DNA of 24,069 bases from Zygnema cylindricum (taxonomy: Eukaryota > Streptophyta > Zygnematophyceae > Zygnematales > Zygnemataceae): the NCBI GenBank assembly GCA_037447655.1, contig JBBHKE010001684.1, positions 482,021 to 506,089 on the forward strand. Reading direction: 5' to 3'. The stretch's first letter is position 1. The number at the start of each line of letters is the position of its first letter. Positions 16,493 through 24,069 of the stretch are shown one piece after another. The translations under genes and the position numbers were made by a program. A model generated the notes under the pieces. It was not told the origin of the DNA. It saw only the letters and a program-made list of their open reading frames with translations, and did not search any database.

Positions 16493-17796
16493 ATGGAGGT
16501 CTCAGAGTTGAACGTCATGGGCCCACCATCTTGGGTGCCCATATTTAATGGAGCTGGCTTCATATACTGGGAGAGTATGATGACAAGAGCTCTATGTGAG
16601 AAACCGTTTTGGGGAATAGTGAGTGGACGGGTGAGGCGTCCATCCAGTCTTGGGATACCTCAAGGGTTTACAGGAGGCACATTCACTTGAGATGCAGATC
16701 CATCTTCAACGGAGGAGACAAAGGAAGGAGAGGTGGTGGACAAAGGAAAGGAGAAGGAGACGACCACACCAATAACAACTAGTTCGGCATTCATGTCACC
16801 TATTTCGAGGAACGAGGGGAATGATAGTGATACCTGGGACTTCAACAATATGGCGGCAAAGCACTTCATCCTCCGCCATCTTACTCAAGGACTTGCATGT
16901 CCTCATTTGCAGGTAGAAAGGGCATCCGATCTTTGGATGGCTCTCATAGAGATGTACCGAAGAATACATTTAGCAACAATAGTTGGCTGATCAGAAAGTT
17001 AAGGAGTACGCATAAAAAGGGGGGAAGATGTAGGATTTTTGCAATGAGTTTGCTACACTTTTCATGGAGCTAGAGAGTGCGGGAAAAGATTTTAGTGAAA
17101 AAGAAAAGGTTAACTGTCTACTGATGAAGTTACCCGATGAGTTCGAGAACATAGTCAACTGTGTGCAGGACTTGCCGGACTCAAGGTGGATATGGAACTT
17201 AGTGGTACGGATGATTCTCGTTCGGGAGAATATGATTGAGATCCGAAGGGGAGGAAAGAGTGGGTAAGCCTTGGCAGCTCTGACCGATTGGAGGAACAAG
17301 GATTCTCGAAAAACCGGTCGGAAACTATGGGGGGAGGGAGCAGAAAAATCAAACCAACGAGTTCAGACCAAGGGCTCCCAAGGGTTTATGTAATTTATGT
17401 AAGAAACCAGGGTACTATATGGCAGAGTGCACTAAGCTAACCGAGCTTCGGTTAAAGGAGGGGCAGACCGGTGAAACCCCGAGAAGAAAGAAAAAGTCCC
17501 TTGTGAAACAAGTACATGAGGTGGAATCCGAAGACGAGGACGATGAGCTCCTATTGGATGAGGAGTTGGAAGCGACAAACGAGGTAGAAATTCCACGAAA
17601 GCAAAAATGTGCTTTCGATGGATTGAAACGTGTAGCAGGCTATATTGTAGATTCATGTGCCTCCATGCACATTTGTAAGGATAAACACCTGTTCACTAAG
17701 ATAATAAAGATTCCTACCGTAGAGATAGAGTACGAGGATAGGAGGATAGTCACTACTACTCTTTTAGGATCAGTAGATCTGAAAGTGTTAGTAGAA
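16493..17796 (+). pseudogene. gag: Copia-type gag and start of protease, decayed (element B)
   Basis: Starts at ATG 16493 inside the LTR (MEVSELNVMGPPS), with gag signature FNGAGFIYWESMMTRALCEK. A TGA at 16688 interrupts, and the same frame then continues through a gag helical region (KHFILRHLTQGLA...LWMALIEMY) to about 16987. A frameshift leads to LLMKLPDEFENIV and RMILVRENMIEIRRGGKSG (17064-17267). A further frame carries the knuckle CNLCKKPGYYMAEC (about 17388-17430), in which the conserved His is Tyr, an acidic linker, and the protease motif at about 17643-17670, which reads VDSCASMHI where Copia proteases have DSGAS. Similarity to family pol ends near 17796. No integrase, reverse transcriptase or 3' LTR follows. 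Confidence 0.8.
16513..16527 (+). other. Primer-binding site, element B (internal tRNAiMet type)
   Basis: CGTCATGGGCCCACC matches GGTTATGGGCCCACC at 13 of 15, including the uninterrupted ATGGGCCCACC. It is translated within gag as V-M-G-P-P. Confidence 0.65.
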
Positions 17797-19417
17797 TCAT
17801 TGAACTGAATGCCTTCTACTACACCAAGTTTTTTCATTTACCTCAACCTATCAAAATGCACATGCCCCTATCGCTTATGCCAAATCATCAATTTTGGTAC
17901 ACCAACATAGTAGGCATTCTTCTTTTCATTACTCAGGTTAAGCCTAAACATTCCTTGGCTTCCCTTATTTGCAGTGAAGTAAACTTCATCCCCATACTTA
18001 GCTGCAAAGACTCCCTTTCTAGTGAAGGTATCAAACTCTTTGTCATCTAACACAGATGTAGAGACAAGATTTTTACTTAGCTAAGGAATATAGAGCATAT
18101 CTGAGAAAATGAGTATCGAAGTCTTACCCTCTACTAAGACTTTCATATCTACTGCTCCCACTAGATCTGTAGTAACCACTCTCCCCTCCCAATACTCTAT
18201 TTCTAGAGTAGGGATTTTCCTTAGCTTAGTGAAGAGGTCCTTATCACGACACATATTCATGGATGCACCTGAGGTGATGATACATCCTTCCTGTGGAGCT
18301 TCCCGAATTGCTCTAAGGACACACTTCTATCTTCGAGTGATCTCCTTCTCCTCCAGACTCTCGTCAAGAAGAAGCTCCCCATCCTCCTCAGAGGACTCGT
18401 CTCTCATGTCACCTTTGTGACCAAAAGTGCCTTTTTCTTCCCTTTGGAAGAACCCCCACCATGGTTCTCTTGGAGCGTAGCTCTGATAGCTTGACACAAT
18501 CCGCGATAAAGTGTCCCGACTTTTTGCAAAATGACATAGGCCCTTTTGGGGCCTTGGTCCTCCAGGCTGAACTCTTTCCCCTTTGTATGGTTTTTTTGGG
18601 TCCGGTTTCCACCTGTCCCCTCCGGCGGCTAGAGCTTGAACGCTCTTTCCTCCTCTCCTGATTTCAATCATGTCCTCCTGCACAAGTATAATGCGGACCA
18701 TTGTATTCCACTTCCATGAACTATCAGTAATTTCTTATACTCTGTATATTATATTCTCATGCTCGTCAGGTAACTTCATGATGAGAGTGTTAACCTTCAT
18801 CTTTATTGTACCTGTCCATCTGACACTCTCTATCTCCATGTACAAGCAAGAAAGATCATTACATTTGTCTAACATCTTTCCCCATTTGTAAGTATAAATT
18901 CTCAATTTTTGCCCTACTAACTAGAGCTCCTAAATTTTACCAGCACTATAGATCTCTATCAAACTCACCCACAACTCCTCGGCCTTGTAAACGTGAAGGT
19001 GGGGAGTTGCCAAAGCTTGTTTGAGGTGTATCAGAATGAAGTTCTTGGAAGCTATGTTGGTGTCTTCCCTCATTTGAGTATAGGTCTCCAAAGTCTTCAC
19101 GATCGCCGCTCCGGGTGTCATGGGAAAAAGAGCAATAGGAGTAATAGGTGTCTCATTTTCTTTCCCCTTTTCGGACACACTACTGTCCCCATCATCTGCC
19201 TCCTCTGCAGTAGCAGATGTTCCTAAAGAAACCATATTCCACCAAATCCCGGTGGTGTTCCCTGTGGTGGACGTTTCACTTGTCCACTAACAATACCCCA
19301 CTATCGTTTTTCACACAAAGCCCCTGTCATCATGGCTTCCCAATAGATAAACCGTGATCCATTGAAGATGGGCAGCTTAGAGGGTGGGCCCATAACCTGC
19401 AATTTTGTGTCCTCCAT
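17797..19417 (-). pseudogene. gag-pol: Copia-type gag, protease and pre-integrase region, decayed (element C)
   Basis: Starts at ATG 19417 in the LTR (MEDTKLQVMGPPS), with FNGSRFIYWEAMMTGALCEK. Downstream pieces in shifted frames give the gag helical region (KNFILIHLKQALA, ELWVSLIEIYS), RIILVQEDMIEIRRGGKS, and a zinc knuckle around 18498-18545 (FCKKSGHFIADC, with its first Cys in a neighbouring frame). The protease site at about 18265-18285 reads TSGASMNM, so the catalytic Asp of DSGAS is lost. Further on (about 18050-17800), FTRKGVFAAKYGDEVYF and WHKR-stop-GHVHFDR match the GAG-pre-integrase domain with its His-x-His zinc-binding start. Several stops and frameshifts show it is dead. It preserves more pol than A or B. 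Confidence 0.8.
19383..19397 (-). other. Primer-binding site, element C (best tRNAiMet match)
   Basis: The minus strand reads GGTTATGGGCCCACC directly after the LTR's CA. It is complementary over all 15 nt to GGTGGGCCCATAACC of the plant-type initiator tRNA-Met anticodon arm (recalled; the animal form has C where this has G at position 3). It lies inside gag. Confidence 0.78.
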
Positions 19418-20382
19418 TGGACTACAGAATTCGAAAGCCTTTAGATAGTAATTAACTAACCCACTTTCAATAGCAACCACTGCTACCCCAGCAAACAAGC
19501 AAACAATCTGAATGCACCCTTGTGCAGCTTGGACTTCCTTGAGTGTGTAGGAAAAACAATCTCTAAAAAGGCCCAACCAGGCGACAAGTTATGAGGCAGT
19601 AAAAATGCCAATTTGTACAAACTCTCAAAGAGAAAGCCTACCAAAATTTCCTAAGTCTTGATTCCCTCTAATACCTCCTATCCACTGAAGTACGTACCAA
19701 AAAAAAAAATACTCTACCGTACCAAAAAGTACTACTACTGGTGTACCATTTGTATTGCCTATGTACGACAAAGCTATTAAGCGGATGCGTGTCCACTTTT
19801 CACTCGTCCGTACGTTCCTCGAAATTCTTGCAACCGAATGTTATCTCTCCATGTGGCGTCAGGTCATGCCACATCACTAAATGCCAAAGTGACCATTCCG
19901 AGATCCCGGCGATGACGTGCGCCGTCGAATAGAATTTCGTATTTGATCTCACCAGTCGAAACAAATGTCTAATTCATTTGTTTCGTGCAGAATCATATTC
20001 GTACTGTATTTAATTCGCTCCATGTACTGAAGTTTGTATTTACGTTAATCGGAATAACTACCATAATAGTGTTTAAGTATTTATCAAACCCTATATACTC
20101 TAGCGAACTTCTACGACAGACTTGTTAGAGCTAACGGCTATGCCATGCTCTACCGGTCGGGGGTTCGAGTCCTTTTGGACTCAACCTTTTGTTGAGAGTG
20201 ACTTAGGTCATTCTTTAGTCCTGCACGAGAAGAGGTGAGGCAGCCATGGCTCTACTACTCTCTCTCTCTCCTTCAGTGACTACAACAAGTATGGGGGATG
20301 GAGTGAGAGATGTGGAGACAGACTGTTTGCGCTCTCTTCACTTTTTCTCTAATTTAGACCTAGAAAATACTTATTTTCAACA
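19398..20382 (-). repeat. 5' LTR of element C
   Basis: 985 bp from TGTTGAAAATAAG (20382) to TTGCA (19398). It keeps the hairpin and tRNA-like module, the CGAAACAAATG/CATTTGTTTCG palindrome (19957-19985), the GTAC cluster (about 19685-19770) and the gag ATG at 19417. It is shorter than LTR A and substantially diverged from it. Confidence 0.85.
20120..20346 (+). ncRNA. Antisense tRNA-like/hairpin/T-run module in LTR C
   Basis: The tRNA-like segment (about 20120-20188) has a canonical box B GGTTCGAGTCC (20162-20172) and a box-A-like TTAGAGCTAACGG. The palindrome AGCCATGGCT is at 20242-20251. A CT-rich/GA-rich hairpin closes the loop TGACTACAACAAGTATGGG, and TTTTT follows at 20342-20346. This copy has the most tRNA-like T-arm of the set. 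Confidence 0.45.
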
Positions 20383-20719
20383 AAATCTGCTCTTTGTACT
20401 TTGACAAATATGCTCTCTGTGAATTGTTGCAGGATCGTGCAAGATCGGTCATACAAAGGTATTGCCGCTTCGTCGTACACATAAAATATTCCCGCGGACG
20501 AAAGGATCGCGTCATGTTTCACGAAAATGTAATATTTCACGAACGCCAAATTGCGCTTCGCGAACCAACATTTCCTCGAAATAGTCCAACGTCCGATTCG
20601 TACAATTGAACTGACAAGTACAGTACCGGACGAAACAAGACATAAATGTCGCACTGAAAACAAACCAATCATTTAGCGGCGCGATTTCAGCTGACGCCGA
20701 TTTGACCAATATTCTAACA
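20383..20719 (-). repeat. 3' LTR of element D, truncated
   Basis: The first ~337 bp of the LTR, starting TGTTAGAATATTGG after the polypurine tract. It matches 23097-23449 at roughly 88% by eye. It breaks off at 'gagcagattt' where LTR C begins, so the remaining ~400 bp are missing. Confidence 0.85.
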
Positions 20720-20730
20720 ATCCCCCTCAT
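20720..20730 (-). other. Polypurine tract, element D
   Basis: The minus strand reads ATGAGGGGGAT immediately before TGTTAGAATATTGG, the LTR start. Confidence 0.75.
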
Positions 20731-21239
20731 ATTGGAGAATAGTTTGGAGGCACGACATTGATGTTGGTCCCCCCCTCTCAAATAGAAAACCATTCACAAA
20801 ATATATAAAACAATACCCTCACACTAATAACCAAGCGTACTCACTGACCAAACTAGCCGTACAATTCCAAACTATCTGTACACTCATTTCCGTACCTCAC
20901 TTTTCATTTTCACTTCTCACTTCGGACTTTCTCTCATTGACGTCTCTCTCACATTTTACTCACTCACTGACTGCTCACTGCTCACTTCCTCACAACTTAA
21001 TTTCAAAATCTACACACTCAATTCCTTCTTAATTTCACTTTCCTCCTTTTCTGACCTTACTTACTTTTAACCGGCAATTTGCTCATTGGGCCTTTGCTGT
21101 TTTCCCACACGAAATTAAAACTATACCGCATTGTGTACCACAATGTCATTGAAATCTTCATCCGAGCCAGCAAAATATTCGTGGCTTCCTCCTCGCCCAT
21201 TTCCGCGACCAAAGCCGCAACCACGGCCACCTCTTCCAC
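20731..21239 (-). other. Non-coding tail of element D
   Basis: Sequence between gag and the polypurine tract. On the plus strand it is rich in ACTCAC/CTCACT repeats (about 20815-21000). A Gly/Arg-rich continuation of gag may occupy the part above 21060. No protease, integrase or reverse transcriptase motif is found. Confidence 0.6.
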
Positions 21240-22629
21240 CTATGCCTGAGTTCCATTTACTTCTATCAAAACATTGTGTACGAACATGTCCCCATCGCTA
21301 ACAAAGGTAACACTGTTTTTTGCAAATCCGGAAAATCTGTCCCAATTTCTGACATTTGTAGCATGTCACATTAGCATCAGTCTGAGTGCCACTAGCACCT
21401 GCATTCTGCCTTCCTCTACCTCTTCTACCAATGTCGTCTCTACCTGTAAAGGATCTACCACCCCCTCTTCCATTGAGTAAATTAAAAGCCGCATCTGCCT
21501 TCCTCTACCTCTTCTACCAATGTCGTCTCTACCTCTAAAGGATCTACCACCCCCTCTTCCATTGAGTAAATCAAAAGCCGCATCTGTGGCAAAATCAATA
21601 GGGGAATATTCACCAAATGCAACTGATTCCTTCAATGCTCTACTTTTTCCATCTCTCATCTTATCCACCCTCTTTAAGTAACTCACCGCGTACTTGTAGG
21701 AATCCCTTTTCTTTGATTGAATCATGTCACTCGGAATAAGAAGGTACTCGGGAAGACCGTTCAAAAACACTTGCAACTTGTGGTTTCGTCTAGCATTCAA
21801 GATTCGTTAGCTGCTCCATAAGAATATTAAACATTTTCAATGCATCGTCAATAGATTCATTTTCCTTGAATCGAAATTGAATGAATTCCTGGAACACAAA
21901 TTGCCTCTTATCCTCGACCTCTTTCTCAAATTGATTCTCCAAACCTACCCAACATTCATGAGCACTTCCATAAGCTAGAAAATGATCTAAAACCGAACCA
22001 TGATAGCTTTGCATCAAACCGTTAGTGGCGGCGATATCTTTTCGCTTCCATAATTTCCTACCAAGGGGATCTTTCGGTTCCCTCTCTTCTCCATTCACAA
22101 TTTTCCACAAATTTTTTAAGATTAATTCTCCCTAAATATGTTTCTTCCAAACGGCATAATTCGAACCATTAAACAACATATTTTTTCCGCACATACGAAA
22201 ATTCCCCTCAATTTCGGCCTCACTACCGAGATCTAAATCCTCTTCCTCTTCAATTTTCCCTTTCCCTCCATGAATATTTTCCCTCTTTTTCTTTTTACCT
22301 TCACCTTTGGAGTCACCATCATCACCATCATCATCTGAATCTGGATCCGGGTCGCCAAACACTTGGAACTTGCCCCTTTGAACAGCCGAGAGTCGTTCAT
22401 CAAAAGTTTAAACAAGCCCATCGAACAAGATCCGGAGTTGCTCCTCAGACAAGGTAACATTGACATTGACTTCTTTCTTTTTCTCCCATTACGGATCATT
22501 GGGGAGGACCTCATCAAACTGTTCGCCACTGAAGCCTTTTTTGCTCGGTTTCGGCGATGTATCCGGTTGCTCCGGTGGAGGAGTAAAAGTCGGTGCAGGA
22601 GACCAAACAGGTTTCTTTTTCCTCCCCAT
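21240..22629 (-). pseudogene. gag: Copia-type gag, decayed (element D)
   Basis: From ATG 22629 (MGRKKKPVWSPAP) the frame runs through proline- and acid-rich sequence, interrupted by two TAA codons, to the gag start signature LFNGSNYAVWKKHI (about 22132-22180). It continues in frame after another stop to the UBN2-type region: LWKRKDIAATNGLMQSY, ECWVGLENQFEKE and FRFKENESIDDALKMFNIL (21790-22110). A frameshift near 21795 precedes NHKLQVFLNGLPEYLLIPSD and an Arg/Gly-rich stretch. An 89-bp tandem duplication then shifts the frame. Two CCHC-like knuckles lie around 21260-21366 on the minus strand: CYKCQKLGQIFRIC, lacking His, and one starting CYLC with a stop inside. It is not functional. Confidence 0.8.
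21407..21584. repeat. 89-bp tandem duplication in gag D
   Basis: Units 21407-21495 and 21496-21584 are almost identical, differing for example as 'acctgtaaagg' against 'acctctaaagg'. As 89 is not a multiple of three, it shifts the reading frame in the Arg/Gly-rich part of gag. The high identity means it is recent relative to the decay of the element. Confidence 0.9.
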
Positions 22630-22689
22630 AATAGCAACACTAGCCAGATTCTACTCACAAAATATTCTATGCATTCAATAGCAAGACCC

Positions 22690-22701
22690 GCTCCCATACC
22701 A
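22690..22701 (-). other. Primer-binding site, element D (tRNAiMet 3'-end type)
   Basis: The minus strand reads TGGTATGGGAGC two bases after the LTR end. The usual plant Copia site complementary to the tRNAiMet 3' end is TGGTATCAGAGC, so 10 of 12 match. This is a different priming mode from elements A, B and C. Confidence 0.65.
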
Positions 22702-22703
22702 AT

Positions 22704-23449
22704 TGTTAAGCACACAAGGATCGACTCAATTCACAAATAATTAACCAAGATGATCCACAACAGAAGCTTACACACAAATAAATCTCATTCACCTCACCAC
22801 AAATCACATCGACAAAATATAAATATTTTAAGCCTAGGCTTTTCTGAAACAATCTCTCACTCTTACCAATCTAACTCACTCAGATTTTTTACTCACATTG
22901 AACACTTATTCTCACTCACACTCATACTGAATACATTTGATCGATGATATATTTCCTATCTCAACTCACTCACTAAATACTCACTACAATGATAAAAGAC
23001 AAGTACAACTGAAATCAATACATAGCAAACAGTCCCTAAACATAACGACCAGATGCACTTTGAGTGCGCCTGCCATAGCCGGCAACATCAAGCTATCTCT
23101 AACCAAACAAATCTGCTCTCAGACAAATCTTCTCTCTGTGAATCGTAGCAGGATCGTGCAGGATCGTGGCAGGATTGGTCGTACAAAGGTATTGCTGCTT
23201 CGTCGTACACATAAAACATTCCCGCGGACGAAAAGATCGCGTCACGCATCGCGAACATGTAATATTTCACGAACGCCAAATCACGCTTCGCGAACCAACA
23301 TTTCCGCAAAATCGTCCAACGTCTGATTCGTACAATTGAACCGACAAGTACAGTACGGAACGAAACAAAACATAAATGTCGCACTGAAAACGAACCAAAC
23401 ATTCAGCGGCGCGATTTTGGCCAACGCCGATTCGCCCAATATTCTAACA
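22704..23449 (-). repeat. 5' LTR of element D
   Basis: 746 bp with 5-bp terminal inverted repeats TGTTA...TAACA. The first ~350 bp match the truncated 3' LTR. The rest (22704-23096) has no partner in the window, but the PBS directly behind it supports the boundary. Confidence 0.8.
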
Positions 23450-24069
23450 TCGTACACATCTTATGCCGCCTAATGTTCTTTCGGCTTGTACAAATGATAT
23501 AATTGGTAGGCACCTCAGGGTACGTCCCCATGTATTAAAGTATCGACTTTAATCTGTCGTTTTCACCCAAAACGCAGTCCCATACGAGAAATACTTTAGC
23601 CGTACAAAGAAATCAATTCTTTAAAAGTAGAGCAAACTTCAAATCGATACTTTGAATGTACTTCATGTTTGTCGTCATGTGAACGCATTTTGGCGTTTTC
23701 CTTTTTTCGACCCCCGGGCAAGAGAATCCAGCCCGTCAAAAAACTTCATCGAAAATCACCTCGCGACCTGATTTCAAGGAAAGTACCACCCAAACAACGA
23801 ATGAAAAACGACCCACGCACGCGCCACACGAGTGGGAAAATTAAAGGACACGGGAGAGTACTCGCTATTTTTATTTCTGCCCGTCACGCACATGTACGGA
23901 AAGACGAGGATGTACGAAAAAAAATCTGCAGGGGTCTCGGACCTCCAATTTCATTCATGGGTCCTCGGTAGAACTTTGCATCGTCGTCGCCTCTCCCCTC
24001 TCCCTCTCACACTATCACTTTTATCTCACACTTTGTAGAACGAGGCACGACAAAACTGGTATGAAATGA
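23450..24069. other. Flank of element D; no gene recognised
   Basis: There is an imperfect inverted repeat AAAGTATCGACTTT/AAATCGATACTTT (about 23538-23551 and 23641-23653). Two overlapping open frames at 23669-24038 are basic and show no domain. The last ~70 bp are CT-rich. It could be upstream sequence of a gene outside the window, but nothing in it shows that. Confidence 0.45.

Larger units (their letters stand above)
14990..16512 (+). mobile_element. 5' LTR of element B, interrupted by a duplicated MITE
   Basis: The LTR start is degraded ('taatggttctttTAGTATTTTCaaggtc' for TGTTGATATTTGAGTATTTTCtaggtc). It then follows LTR A: hairpin, a MITE-bearing 274-bp tandem duplication, tRNA-like segment, ATTTGTTTCG palindrome (15896-15919), AACACGTGTC G-box (about 16101-16110), GTAC cluster and U5. 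It ends near 16512 just before the PBS. The gag ATG (16493) lies inside it. Total length is 1.52 kb because of the insertion and duplication. Confidence 0.82.
17797..20382 (-). mobile_element. Element C: truncated Copia-type element, minus strand
   Basis: Contains the 5' LTR (19398-20382), PBS, gag, protease remnant and the start of the integrase region, then stops at about 17797 where it meets the tail of element B in the opposite orientation. No 3' LTR is visible. Its LTR start TGTTGAAAATAAG abuts a truncated LTR of element D, which suggests that C inserted into, or recombined with, D's 3' LTR. Confidence 0.82.
20383..23449 (-). mobile_element. Element D: gag-only Copia-type element of another family, minus strand
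   Basis: 5' LTR at 22704-23449 (TGTTAGAATATTGG to GCTTAACA), PBS 22690-22701, decayed gag 21240-22629, polypurine tract 20720-20730 and a 3' LTR truncated at 20383 by element C's LTR. There is no room for pol: gag ends about 500 bp before the polypurine tract. Like A it is a gag-bearing non-autonomous element, but its LTR and its conventional PBS mark a separate lineage. The 5-bp right flank is TCGTA; the left flank needed to prove a target duplication is lost. Confidence 0.82.

Noticed and set aside
22233-22740. Frames of 125-160 codons on both strands in the gag D leader
   Set aside because: They are alternative-frame shadows of the gag N-terminal region, whose true frame (ATG 22629) joins the gag signature at 22132-22362.
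23669-24038. First exon of a gene at the right edge
   Set aside because: Two overlapping basic frames show no domain, and no splice-site or start context stands out. It is left as unassigned.

Overview
This is a transposon-dense eukaryotic window, most likely from a plant-lineage (streptophyte) nuclear genome. The reasons are decayed Copia-type LTR retrotransposons with gag zinc knuckles, and primer-binding sites whose best copy (GGTTATGGGCCCACC) is complementary to the anticodon arm of initiator tRNA-Met in the form I recall for plants rather than animals. The sequence is AT-rich, has no bacterial-style gene packing, and holds one clear host-type gene, a WD40-repeat protein cut off at a 10-N assembly gap.

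Layout: 1-1367 is a minus-strand LTR remnant and 1395-1700 a second fragment of the same LTR family. 2902-7084 is a complete non-autonomous Copia element (A) with ~1.18 kb LTRs, PBS, decayed gag, polypurine tract and a perfect 5-bp target duplication (AAAGT), but no pol. 7090-10955 is mostly unassigned sequence with an inverted repeat, a CGATATATCG-rich stretch and diverged internal repeats. 11560-11569 is the gap. 11866-12609 is the WD40 gene. 13935-14989 is a decayed non-LTR-type retrotransposon tail. 14990-17796 (element B, plus) and 17797-20382 (element C, minus) are two relatives of A, each with only its 5' LTR, joined tail to tail. 20383-23449 is a different gag-only Copia element (D, minus). 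23450-24069 is unassigned.

Two things stand out. First, three long repeats are exact string reversals (not reverse complements): 1-103 with 223-325, 10956-11204 with 11311-11559, and 11570-11872 with 11955-12257. The last two touch the two edges of the N gap. DNA synthesis has no known way to make these, so the gap-side arms are almost certainly assembly artefacts. The start codon and promoter apparent for the WD40 gene therefore cannot be trusted.

Second, the A/B/C LTR family has an unusual design. Gag starts inside the LTR and is translated through the LTR end and the PBS. The PBS targets an internal part of tRNAiMet (a half-tRNA primer, as in Drosophila copia). Every copy also carries an antisense module: a tRNA-like segment with a box-B-like sequence, an AGCCATGGCT palindrome, a hairpin whose stem changes between copies while its loop is nearly fixed, and in most copies a T-run. 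It looks like an embedded RNA polymerase III-type small-RNA unit or a captured SINE.
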